Shown here one piece after another: positions 44,198 to 52,731 of a DNA stretch of 64,000 nt. The stretch is from PMP191F sp047602185 (GTDB lineage Bacteria > Bacteroidota > Bacteroidia > Chitinophagales > Chitinophagaceae), in assembly GCA_047602185.1 (NCBI GenBank), contig JASGHY010000001.1:6696001-6760000 (forward strand), written 5' to 3'. Each line of letters opens with the position of its first letter. Position 1 is the stretch's first letter. Both the position numbers and the translations under genes were made by a program. A model generated the notes under the pieces. That model was not told the DNA's origin, did not search any database, and saw only the letters and a program-made list of their open reading frames with translations.

Positions 44198-44566
44198 ATG
44201 ACAGAACAACAACAAACACCGGCAACTGCTGACAATGGCAAAACAGTAGCCATGCTCAGTTATCTTACCATTATCGGGTGGATAGTGGCGTTAATGCAGC
44301 ACAATAATAATAAGACCACACTGGGCGCATTCCATCTGCGACAGAGCATTGCGTTATTTATTACAGCTATCGCGTTTTGGGTAGTGCAAATACTGTTCGT
44401 GTTTATACCCTATATCGGCTGGCTTATCAGCATTGCGTTCATGTTTGTTTATATCGGGCTTTTTGTATTGTGGATCGTAGGATTTATAGCGGCATTGAAC
44501 GGACAGGAAAAGGCAGTGCCTGTAATAGGCGACAAAGCGCAGGAATGGTTTCATGGCGTGGGGTAG
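44198..44566 (+). CDS. Small DUF4870/Tic20-like membrane protein
   Basis: 122 residues. A polar Gln/Thr-rich N terminus, then GKTVAMLSYLTIIGWIVAL, the short loop HNNNKTTLGAFHLRQSI and three more hydrophobic segments (four in total). The H-x-RQ motif after the first loop and the overall layout match DUF4870-type proteins. Such proteins are inner-membrane and uncharacterised. It ends the unit that starts with paralogue 2. Confidence 0.75.
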   Translation: MTEQQQTPATADNGKTVAMLSYLTIIGWIVALMQHNNNKTTLGAFHLRQSIALFITAIAFWVVQILFVFIPYIGWLISIAFMFVYIGLFVLWIVGFIAALNGQEKAVPVIGDKAQEWFHGVG

Positions 44567-44973
44567 ATAGAATTACTCCCATCCTGCACCATAACAGGTA
44601 GCATTTTAATCAGCAGGATGAATATAAGCATAAAGGCTCTGATTATTCAGCGCCTTTTGTTTTTATGGGACGGGGTATTTCTTTTAGATATTTATATACT
44701 CACGTGTAATGGTGAAAGTTATCATTCAAAAATCCATCTATTTAAAAAATATACCGGCACATTCGAAAGTGATCATGAAAGAGTTTTACCAGGTAATTTA
44801 ATCGTTTACTCTTTTTTAAATCATTTGATAGTATTAATAAACATAGTACTTGCCCGCAAATATTTTGACTTAGTATGCCGACAACCTGCTTAATTTAATT
44901 ACCAGTTACTGCATCTGCTATCTCTTTTTTTAGTACATTCCATTATATTGATCCAACACATAAAAATCAACAT
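44567..44973. other. AT-rich intergenic region before dcuC
   Basis: About 400 bp with no convincing gene. CATCCTGC (44580-44587) and GCAGGATG (44613-44620) could form a weak hairpin with a long loop. A 91-residue frame (44618-44893) has no coding character. Confidence 0.55.
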
Positions 44974-46344
44974 ATGAATTATGTCGGTTTGATACTGAGT
45001 ATCCTGTTTATATGTGTTACTGCTTACCTGCTTGTAAAGAAATTTAATCCCCAGGCTGTATTGCTTTTTATGGGCCTTATCATGATGGTTGTAGCCTGGT
45101 TGCTTCATTATGATATCCCAAAATTATCGGAACCTTCGGGTACATTTTTCTTTGATCTGTTCAAGCGTATACAGGAGTCGCTAGCAGATAAAGCTGCGAA
45201 CGTAGGGCTAATGATCATGGCAATCGGTGGCTTTGTTGCTTATATGAAGGCAATTGGTGCCAGTGACGCACTAGTACATGTTGCCATGAAGCCTTTGAGC
45301 ATTTTTAAGAAATCCCCCTACGTTGCGGCCTCTATGGTAATACCCATTGGCCAGTTGCTTTTTATTTGTACACCATCTGCAGCAGGGTTGGGGTTACTGC
45401 TTGTTGCATCGGTATTCCCTGTACTTGTTTCTTTGGGCGTAAGCCGGGTGTCGGCAGCGGCTGTAATTTCTGCCTGTACTATTTTTGATATGGGGCCTGC
45501 ATCGGCCAATACAGCCCGTGCATCGCAGTTGCTGCAAACGCACAATGTGGAATATTTTATTAAGAGCCAGTTGCCGCTTGCCATACCAATGACGGCCCTG
45601 TTGCTGGTAGTTTATTTTTTTGTAAACAGGTATTATGATCGGAAAAACCCTGAAGTGCATGCCGAGGAAAAGCCCGTAACAGAAACACATGTGTCTGAGG
45701 TCCCTGTTATATATGCAATGCTGCCAGTGTTGCCTTTGATATTGCTGATTCTATTTTCTCCTATCCTTCATATTTTTCCCGGTTCAATTCAGCTTGATAC
45801 CACAACTGCCATGCTGATATCGCTGGTTGTTGCCATGCTGATGGAGTTGATAAGACTGCGTAACCTGAAAAAAGTTTTTGACTCCCTTAAAGTTTTCTGG
45901 AAAGGTATGGGAGATGTATTTGCATCTGTAGTGACATTGATTGTTTGTGCTGAAATATTCTCCAACGGGCTGATAGCTCTTGGTTTTATTGACAGTCTTA
46001 CGACTGCATCGGTAGGTATGGGTTTTGGTGCAACCGGCATTGGTATTTTAATGACGGTGATTATCTTTTTTGCTTCGATGCTGATGGGTAGTGGCAACGC
46101 TTCTTTCTTTTCATTTGCCCCGCTTGTGCCGGATATCGCAGCGAAATTAAACGAACCTGCAACCGAACTTATTTTGCCTATGCAATTTGCATCGAGTATG
46201 GGGAGAGCGGTGTCGCCGATTGCAGGAGTGATTGTTGGTATCGCAAAAATTGCGGGAGTGTCGCCCTTTGATCTTGCAAAAAGAAATCTCATCCCGTTGA
46301 TAACAGCTTTGGTGTTTATGCTGATATACCATTTTTTCATTTAA
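44974..46344 (+). CDS. dcuC: DcuC-type anaerobic C4-dicarboxylate carrier
   Basis: 456 residues with about 12 membrane helices. Family features: a first helix MNYVGLILSILFICVTAYLLVKKFNPQ, then FMGLIMMVVAWLL, QLLFICTPSAAGLGLLL, CTIFDMGPASANTARA and a C-terminal MGSGNASFFSFAPLVPDIAA-type re-entrant region. In E. coli DcuC mediates fumarate/succinate exchange and succinate efflux. It is 10 bp upstream of the isoaspartyl dipeptidase gene, so transport of aspartate, fumarate or succinate linked to peptide breakdown is likely. Confidence 0.88.
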   Translation: MNYVGLILSILFICVTAYLLVKKFNPQAVLLFMGLIMMVVAWLLHYDIPKLSEPSGTFFFDLFKRIQESLADKAANVGLMIMAIGGFVAYMKAIGASDALVHVAMKPLSIFKKSPYVAASMVIPIGQLLFICTPSAAGLGLLLVASVFPVLVSLGVSRVSAAAVISACTIFDMGPASANTARASQLLQTHNVEYFIKSQLPLAIPMTALLLVVYFFVNRYYDRKNPEVHAEEKPVTETHVSEVPVIYAMLPVLPLILLILFSPILHIFPGSIQLDTTTAMLISLVVAMLMELIRLRNLKKVFDSLKVFWKGMGDVFASVVTLIVCAEIFSNGLIALGFIDSLTTASVGMGFGATGIGILMTVIIFFASMLMGSGNASFFSFAPLVPDIAAKLNEPATELILPMQFASSMGRAVSPIAGVIVGIAKIAGVSPFDLAKRNLIPLITALVFMLIYHFFI

Positions 46345-46354
46345 AAGGAATGGA

Positions 46355-47515
46355 ATGTTTAAACTTTTGAAACGTGCTTCCGTATATGCCCCGGAATTGC
46401 TTGGTGTAAAAGATGTTTTAGTGTGCGGGGAAAAGATCGCGCTGGTGGATGATGATATTTCAATTAACCTTCCCGGCATTGAAGTAATTGATGCGGGTGG
46501 AAAGATACTGACACCGGGGCTGATAGATCAGCATGTTCATATTACCGGAGCTGGCGGCAAACATGGGTTTCATTCGTTAACACCCGAGATCATGCTGAGT
46601 GAATTTATCAGTTGCGGCACTACTACGGTAATGGGGTTATTGGGTACAGATGGCGCCACAAAGAGTCTGAAAGCATTATATGCAAAAACAAGATCGTTGG
46701 ATAACGAAGGCATTACTGCATATATGCTTACGAGCTATTTTGGTATTCCGCCAATCACTATTACAGGGACCGTGCTGGAAGACATGATACTGATTGACAA
46801 AGTGCTTGGGTGTAAGGTAGCGATCAGTGACGAGCGTTCATCATTCCCTACTGCAAAAGAATTGCTTGCTATATTAAAGGATGTACATGTTGGCGGGCTT
46901 ACTTCCGGTAAGGGGGGCATTATGCACGTACACCTGGGGGCGTTGCCCACCAATATGGGGTTACTGCTTGACCTGGTTGAACAATATCATTTCCCAATCA
47001 GGAATATATCACCTACACATGTAGGCAGAACAGTTCCATTGTTTGAGGAAGCAATCCGCTTTGCAAAACTCGGCGGCATGATCGATATAACAACCGGCGG
47101 TACCAAGTTCGATGAGCCCTATAAACAGGTATTGTATGCATTGGAAAAGGGCGTACCCATGGACAATATGACCTTTAGCAGCGACGGCAATGCTGGTATA
47201 GGATTGAAGGACAAAGACGGTAATCCTGCAGGGTTTAAAAAAGCACCGATAGATCTAAATTATAAACAGGTACAAAAGCTTATCAGGGAAGGCAAGGTGC
47301 CTGTTGAAAAAGCGATTAGACTTATTACATCGGGGCCGGCCAAAAATCTATCGCTCAGGCATAAAGGGCATATCCGTGCTGGTAGTGATGCAGATATATG
47401 CCTGTTCGATAAAGACTTTAATCTGACAGACGTTATGGCCCGTGGAAGAGTGATGATGCAGGATGGGAAAATATTGGTATATGGTAGTTTTGAGAAACCG
47501 GCAGAGGCGAGTTGA
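46355..47515 (+). CDS. iadA: Isoaspartyl dipeptidase (beta-aspartyl dipeptidase)
   Basis: 386-residue amidohydrolase. It cleaves beta-aspartyl dipeptides, releasing aspartate. The binuclear metal site is complete: His60 and His62 (DQHVH), Lys154 (the carbamylated bridging lysine, GCKVAISDE), His193, His222 and Asp277 (FSSDGNAG). Each lies exactly eight positions before the corresponding E. coli IadA residue (68, 70, 162, 201, 230, 285), so the family call is firm. GFHSLTPE follows the first motif. Ten bp after dcuC in one operon. Cytoplasmic. Confidence 0.94.
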   Translation: MFKLLKRASVYAPELLGVKDVLVCGEKIALVDDDISINLPGIEVIDAGGKILTPGLIDQHVHITGAGGKHGFHSLTPEIMLSEFISCGTTTVMGLLGTDGATKSLKALYAKTRSLDNEGITAYMLTSYFGIPPITITGTVLEDMILIDKVLGCKVAISDERSSFPTAKELLAILKDVHVGGLTSGKGGIMHVHLGALPTNMGLLLDLVEQYHFPIRNISPTHVGRTVPLFEEAIRFAKLGGMIDITTGGTKFDEPYKQVLYALEKGVPMDNMTFSSDGNAGIGLKDKDGNPAGFKKAPIDLNYKQVQKLIREGKVPVEKAIRLITSGPAKNLSLRHKGHIRAGSDADICLFDKDFNLTDVMARGRVMMQDGKILVYGSFEKPAEAS

Positions 47516-47733
47516 TAGAACCTGATCTTTACCTGTGGTTTGTATACATGAAATCAGTTTTTTAATGGGATAAGCAAAACCTTTCTATTTATAGTATTGT
47601 TTATCACCATAATGTATAAGCCGGATCGATCAGTAAGAGCGAAGACTAAACATCGTAGGTAGGTGGGTACTTTACTATCTAGTTCAAAATTATTCTTGTT
47701 TCTTAACCAGGGGATGCCGAATACTAAATGCAA

Positions 47734-49074
47734 ATGAAAAAACTCTTCATACTGTTATTGTGCTGGTGCTTTTTCTATGTTGCAAAGGCCCAGGAAGATG
47801 ATACACCCGAAACAAATTCGGAGAATGAAGAACAGGTTCCCCGCAATCTGGATCACAAGCAGTTTCTCCGGTTAAAAAGGAATTATATGTTGGGCGATGG
47901 GCTCACATTGCAATCTACAAATGTGCGGCTGAATTTTACCCAGAGCTTCCAGGTGCAGTATGGTATGAATACGCTGGATGGCTTTAAGAATACCAGTACG
48001 CAGTTTAATATCCGCCGTGCGAGATTTAATTTCAGGGGTTTCCTGTTAAATGATAAATTATATTTCAGGTTACGATTAAACCTGGCTGGCAATTTTCAAT
48101 CAGCTACAACGGGTACACGATCATTCAACAATACTTTGCAGGATGCCTTGATTGAATACAGACCTGTTCCTAATCATCGCTTTAACTTTGGTGTACGTGC
48201 TGATTATGCAGATACACGTGAGGCAAGGATAGAGGGAGAATCTCTTGGCTTTATTGACCGGAGTGCTGTATCCACGGCCTTTGATCCCATCTTTGATTAC
48301 GGTATTCGCTATTACGGAACTATCCGGTTGGGCGGAAGCAATATTTTAAAACCTTATGTATCGGTTACAACAGGTGATGGTACTGCTGCTTTACAAAAAA
48401 ACTATGGCGGCTTTAAATATGGCATCAGGTTAGATTATTTACCATTCGGCACCTTCTCCAGGGGCGGCGAGTATTATATGGATGATATTGCCGGTGAACG
48501 TATCCCTAAATTAATTATGGGCGTTACGTTCAGTTATACTGACGGTATTTCTTCTGCCAAAGGTACAAATGGTGGCAGGTTTATTTACGGTGATTCTGCA
48601 CAGAATGAATTACTTCCCAACTATCTGAAAGCGGGCTTTGACTTTATGTTTAAATATCGTGGCTGGTATGCGTTTGGTGAATATGTGTACGCTCATGCTT
48701 ATCTGCCTTCAGGCATAGCCGGTGAGTTTAACCTTAGCGGACGATTTACTCCTTACACAGGACAATCTCCTGAGCAGATCAGCAACACTGTGAAAAGTCG
48801 CATCAATCTCGGGAACGGCCTGAACATCCAGGGAGGATATTGCTTCGGCAAATGGGCATGTGCAGGCAGGTATTCTTATTTACACGCGGATGCAAACGCT
48901 GCAAATTTCGCTGACCAAAACAGGTATTACTCGGTAGTAGCTACGCGTTTTTTCAGAGATCATAACCTGAAATTAAATATTGAAGGTGGTTTCCAGGAAT
49001 ATAAAGACAATCTTAAAACTGCGGATGTTAAAGGGAATATATACGGGCAGGTAATGTTTACCATTCAATTATAG
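47734..49074 (+). CDS. OprO/OprP-like outer-membrane porin, copy 1
   Basis: 446 residues from ATG 47734 (MKKLFILLLCWCFFYVAKAQ signal); an ATG two codons upstream is also possible. After a short acidic stretch the protein has the OprP-type start (RLKRNYMLGDGLTLQ, then QSFQVQYGMNT) and RRARFNFRGFLLNDKLYFRLRLNLAG, typical of the phosphate-selective-porin family in Bacteroidota, followed by alternating amphipathic strands ending in an aromatic/hydrophobic residue (FTIQL). The substrate in this context is more likely an anionic peptide or dicarboxylate than phosphate. It is 3 bp before the M14 gene. Confidence 0.85.
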   Translation: MKKLFILLLCWCFFYVAKAQEDDTPETNSENEEQVPRNLDHKQFLRLKRNYMLGDGLTLQSTNVRLNFTQSFQVQYGMNTLDGFKNTSTQFNIRRARFNFRGFLLNDKLYFRLRLNLAGNFQSATTGTRSFNNTLQDALIEYRPVPNHRFNFGVRADYADTREARIEGESLGFIDRSAVSTAFDPIFDYGIRYYGTIRLGGSNILKPYVSVTTGDGTAALQKNYGGFKYGIRLDYLPFGTFSRGGEYYMDDIAGERIPKLIMGVTFSYTDGISSAKGTNGGRFIYGDSAQNELLPNYLKAGFDFMFKYRGWYAFGEYVYAHAYLPSGIAGEFNLSGRFTPYTGQSPEQISNTVKSRINLGNGLNIQGGYCFGKWACAGRYSYLHADANAANFADQNRYYSVVATRFFRDHNLKLNIEGGFQEYKDNLKTADVKGNIYGQVMFTIQL

Positions 49075-49077
49075 GAT

Positions 49078-50613
49078 ATGAAAAGACTGATATTGTTAAT
49101 TGTTATTGTTTGCTCCTGTGCGGCAGGTTTGCGTGCGCAAACAGTTGACATATACCAGAAGTATTTTCCTGAACCTTCTAATAATGTACCGTTGCCTATT
49201 GTATCAGGAAATTCGCGCAACAATTACTATACCAGCTACAAAAACGTAATGACATTTATCAGGCAACTGGCTTCAAAGTACCCTGATCTTATGTCTGTTG
49301 GTTCAATCGGCAGGACCCAGCGGAACAGGGTAGAGCCAATGGCGCAAATTACCAGGAAGAGCAGCACAGCGGATAAAGATAAAATGCGTGTAACATTTAT
49401 TGGATGTATTCATGGTAATGAACCTTTGGCAACAGAAGGTATGCTGTACTTTATGTACCTGTTGCTACAGGATGAAAAATATCTTCCGGTACTGGATAAA
49501 GTTATCGTCGAAGTTATTCCGATGGTAAATGCTGATGGCCGTCATGCAGAAACCAGGGTAGCCCATAATGGCGTAGACCTTAACCGTGACCTGACTGTAT
49601 TGGATGCGGAAGAAAGCAGTAATATTAAGAATGCCATTAACAAATTCAACCCGCATGTGGTAGTGGATTTTCACGAATACTCTCCCACCAGGCAGGATTA
49701 CAGGGAGTTAAATGACTGCCTTACGTCTGCTTATGATGCATTGTTCCTGTATACCGGCAACCTGAATGTTGATTCGTCCATTCGCTCTATGATATCCGAT
49801 ATGTTTGTTTATCCCACAAAAGCTGCATTGACAGAGCATGGTCGTCGTGTTACTGATTACTCTACTACTTTCCGTGTTGATAACGAGGTATGGTTAAATA
49901 TAGGTGGTATAGCAAGCCGGTCAAGTGCCACCAATTATGCGTTGCAAAATCGTGTATCAATACTTATGGAGATACGCGGTTTATCAGAAAAAGGAAAAGC
50001 AGCAAAACGCAGGATTGAAACAGCAGCCTTTACAGCACTGTCCTATTTGCAGGTAACGTATAAAAATGCTGATGAAATAAAGGCGACGCTTGCAAAAGCA
50101 GATGAGCGGGCCATGTCTGCCAGCAACCAGTCTGTGGTTACATCAACGCCTGAAAAAATGCAAAAGGAATATGTATTTGTGAACGAATGTACGGTCTCTG
50201 ATACAACGATCAGGTTTAACTCAAATTACAATATTAATCAGATACCGGTGCTCGTACGACCCAAGCCAGGTGCTTTTGTAATATTTCCCGCAACTGAAAA
50301 AATAAGGAAGGTGTTAGCAGTTTCCGGTGTAATGATCAAAGAAGTGACCCGGCCGCAGGAAGTAAAGGCCCAGCAATATTTGCAAGCGAAAACAGGCCGT
50401 ATAGCGCTTGCAGACAAAAGTGTAATGATACCGGCAGGTGCATTGGTGATAGATACGCATCAGCGGATGAGCAACGTGATTGCCGACCTGCTGGAGCCGG
50501 AAGGGGCAAACTCTATGTATACCAACCGGATCATTAAACGAAGCAAGGATGGGAAACAAATTCCATTATATCGGATATCCAGGGAGCAATTATTGCAATT
50601 ACCTACTAATTAA
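49078..50613 (+). CDS. Secreted M14-family zinc carboxypeptidase
   Basis: 511 residues with a signal peptide (to RAQ). Metal-site motif His112 and Glu115 in IHGNEP, NADGRH, GVDLNRD (165-171, substrate-binding region) and His199 in DFHEY (third ligand) are present; SILMEIRGLSE further on carries the likely catalytic Glu. The C-terminal ~150 residues form a separate domain. It trims C-terminal residues from peptides in the periplasm or outside. It lies between two porin genes: 3 bp after the first and overlapping the second by one base (TAATG), so the three are co-translated. Confidence 0.9.
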   Translation: MKRLILLIVIVCSCAAGLRAQTVDIYQKYFPEPSNNVPLPIVSGNSRNNYYTSYKNVMTFIRQLASKYPDLMSVGSIGRTQRNRVEPMAQITRKSSTADKDKMRVTFIGCIHGNEPLATEGMLYFMYLLLQDEKYLPVLDKVIVEVIPMVNADGRHAETRVAHNGVDLNRDLTVLDAEESSNIKNAINKFNPHVVVDFHEYSPTRQDYRELNDCLTSAYDALFLYTGNLNVDSSIRSMISDMFVYPTKAALTEHGRRVTDYSTTFRVDNEVWLNIGGIASRSSATNYALQNRVSILMEIRGLSEKGKAAKRRIETAAFTALSYLQVTYKNADEIKATLAKADERAMSASNQSVVTSTPEKMQKEYVFVNECTVSDTTIRFNSNYNINQIPVLVRPKPGAFVIFPATEKIRKVLAVSGVMIKEVTRPQEVKAQQYLQAKTGRIALADKSVMIPAGALVIDTHQRMSNVIADLLEPEGANSMYTNRIIKRSKDGKQIPLYRISREQLLQLPTN

Positions 50614-51908
50614 TGCCAGCTATGAAGCGAAAATATAAGCTATTAATATTTTGCATAATGATGGTTGTCTGCAGTGCTTCCCATGCACAGGTATCTGAGT
50701 CGGGGAGGATTGATTCTACTTTTCATTATGTGCCCGGGGACGGAACTTTTATAAGGCTCAGTAAAAAGAATCAATTCGTTTTTAATATCAACGCTGTTAT
50801 ACAGCCGGGTGTGCAGATGATGAGTGTTGACACAGGTAGTAAAGCAATACGCTCTAACCGGATGTCTCTTAACCTTGTCCGGCTTTCCTTTAATGTGTCT
50901 GCATTTGACAGCCTGCTTACCATGGGAATTGTATCGGATTTTACGGGTAGTAAAGGCATATTGGAGGGTTGGCTGGGCCTTACCTCAAGAAACAGGAGGT
51001 ACCGGTTGGTGCTGGGTGAAAGACAAACCAACACCAACAACCGGCTTGCACAGGCTGATGAAAAATATGCTTCTGTAATGGCACAGACAATAGCAGGCAA
51101 ATCCAGTGACGGAAGCATTTACGGTGGACTGATGCAAAACTTTGTTGGGACAACAAGAGAAGGTGGTTTGTTCTTTGAAACTAATTTTACCATTGGTCAT
51201 AAAATGCGTTTGTATCCTTCTGTATCGGTTACAACCGGCGAAGGACAGGGATTTTGGGATGCACAGAGTAACGCCGGTTTTAAGTATGGTGGAAGAATTG
51301 ACTTTATGCCGATGGGCGATTTCATTAAGAACAATGCATTTATTGCACAGGATATTTACAGGGAACCTACACCAAAAATAGGTATTGGAATTGCAGGCAG
51401 TTACAATGTAAAAGCCAGCGATGCCATTGGCGCCGGCAGTGGCACAGTAACTGGTATTTACGATGAGAGTGGTAATGCGGCTTATGCCGACTATCGTAAA
51501 CTGGTAGCGGATATGATCTTTAAATACAAAGGTTTTGCGTTTGTGGCTGAGTACACGGATGCTTCCATTCATGGCAAGAACCTTTTTACAGATGTGTCTG
51601 CGTCAGCAAAGATGACACCTGAAATTGCATCGTCAAAATACAGCCTGGGGAGCGGCGTAAACCTTCAGTCGTCGTATGTGCTTGCCAACGGGTGGGCTTT
51701 TGAAGGACGCTATTCTTTCATATCTCCTGAATTTGATACAACTGCTTCTATTATTCAAAAGCAGCAGTGGTATACTATAAGTATCAACAAGTATATCATG
51801 AACAATGCTTTTCGGTTTGGCATTAATACAACCTGTATAAAACAGAATGGTGCAAGCGGAGACAGAACAACCTGGATCAGCAACCTGGCTGCGCAACTTT
51901 CATTTTAA
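50613..51908 (+). CDS. OprO/OprP-like outer-membrane porin, copy 2
   Basis: 431 residues, start overlapping the M14 stop by one base (TAATG); ATG 50622 (MKRKYKLLIF) is an alternative and both give the signal peptide ending SHAQ. Same architecture as copy 1: FIRLSKKNQFVFNINAVIQPGVQM, then RMSLNLVRLSFNVSAF, a run of amphipathic strands, and a hydrophobic last strand ending F. The two copies are clearly related but diverged, suggesting different substrates or stages. The next gene begins 10 bp later. Confidence 0.85.
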   Translation: MPAMKRKYKLLIFCIMMVVCSASHAQVSESGRIDSTFHYVPGDGTFIRLSKKNQFVFNINAVIQPGVQMMSVDTGSKAIRSNRMSLNLVRLSFNVSAFDSLLTMGIVSDFTGSKGILEGWLGLTSRNRRYRLVLGERQTNTNNRLAQADEKYASVMAQTIAGKSSDGSIYGGLMQNFVGTTREGGLFFETNFTIGHKMRLYPSVSVTTGEGQGFWDAQSNAGFKYGGRIDFMPMGDFIKNNAFIAQDIYREPTPKIGIGIAGSYNVKASDAIGAGSGTVTGIYDESGNAAYADYRKLVADMIFKYKGFAFVAEYTDASIHGKNLFTDVSASAKMTPEIASSKYSLGSGVNLQSSYVLANGWAFEGRYSFISPEFDTTASIIQKQQWYTISINKYIMNNAFRFGINTTCIKQNGASGDRTTWISNLAAQLSF

Positions 51909-51918
51909 AGTGACAATT

Positions 51919-52689
51919 ATGAAACTTATATATACAATTCTGATCGCTTTATCCGTGGCAGGATGCAGTTCAAAAATAGATTTCACTATTCCTGATGTAC
52001 CTCCACCAGATAACCAGACTTCAGACCTGATCATTTCTGAAATATCAACAGCCATCAACACCGACCCCAATGCAGGTGGTGTACGCAACCACTATGTAGA
52101 ACTATATAATGGTACAACCAGTACGTTGAATCTCTCTCTTTACGCAATAGGTTACAAGGCTGTTACTGATGCAACCACTCTGACTGACTGGAGCTTTCCG
52201 GACAATACGACTTATTTTAAACTGACCGGTTCTTTAGAAAGCGGAAAATGCTACGTAATAGTATCCCCGCAGGCCGCTGCCAGTTTAAAAAGAGATACGG
52301 TGTGGGGAACTACCAGCAGTGCCAATGCAGATGCCAGCAAACCTTTGCAACTGAGCGGTAACAGTGGTATTGCATTGTTAAAACAGGATGCCGCAGGAAC
52401 ATATATGCTTGGTAGCACCGCGTACAAGATTATTGATGCTTTTGGAAGCCCTAATGTAGCAAGGGTTGTATCTGGTGGCAGTAATAGCGCCCGTAATAAT
52501 TTTATGTGGACCATTGCCGGTGAAACATCGGACACCCGTAACAGGACAATCTGGAGAAAAGGTACCGTAAAAGATCCAAGTGCTAATTGGGGAACCACTA
52601 AGGGTACATCAGCAACGGATTCTGAATGGCGGCTGTCCGGAGACAGGGCCTGGGATTATTCCAACCTGGGATTACCTTCTACGCAATAA
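51919..52689 (+). CDS. Lipoprotein with a lamin-tail-like domain
   Basis: 256 residues from ATG 51919, which gives a lipoprotein signal (MKLIYTILIALSVAGC, lipobox SVAGC); an earlier ATG at 51847 would overlap the porin. The mature protein starts with a Pro-rich linker (IPDVPPPDNQ) and then a lamin-tail domain: DLIISEIST, HYVELYNGTTSTLNLSLYAIGY and a CYVIVSP strand. Such domains bind other proteins or calcium at the bacterial surface. Last gene of the porin/M14 unit; probably an outer-membrane-anchored partner. Confidence 0.78.
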   Translation: MKLIYTILIALSVAGCSSKIDFTIPDVPPPDNQTSDLIISEISTAINTDPNAGGVRNHYVELYNGTTSTLNLSLYAIGYKAVTDATTLTDWSFPDNTTYFKLTGSLESGKCYVIVSPQAAASLKRDTVWGTTSSANADASKPLQLSGNSGIALLKQDAAGTYMLGSTAYKIIDAFGSPNVARVVSGGSNSARNNFMWTIAGETSDTRNRTIWRKGTVKDPSANWGTTKGTSATDSEWRLSGDRAWDYSNLGLPSTQ

Positions 52690-52731
52690 TGACCTGAGAA
52701 TGCTTTTTCAGTACTCTTTATATTTCGCTGT

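Noticed and set aside
36678..44566. Type VI secretion system, because of the Hcp-like protein
   Set aside because: No VipA/B, TssK, ClpV, VgrG or membrane-complex genes are present and the Hcp-like protein has a Sec signal.
44618..44893. 91-residue frame between the DUF4870-like gene and dcuC
   Set aside because: No signal, domain or coding-like composition; it lies in AT-rich intergenic sequence.
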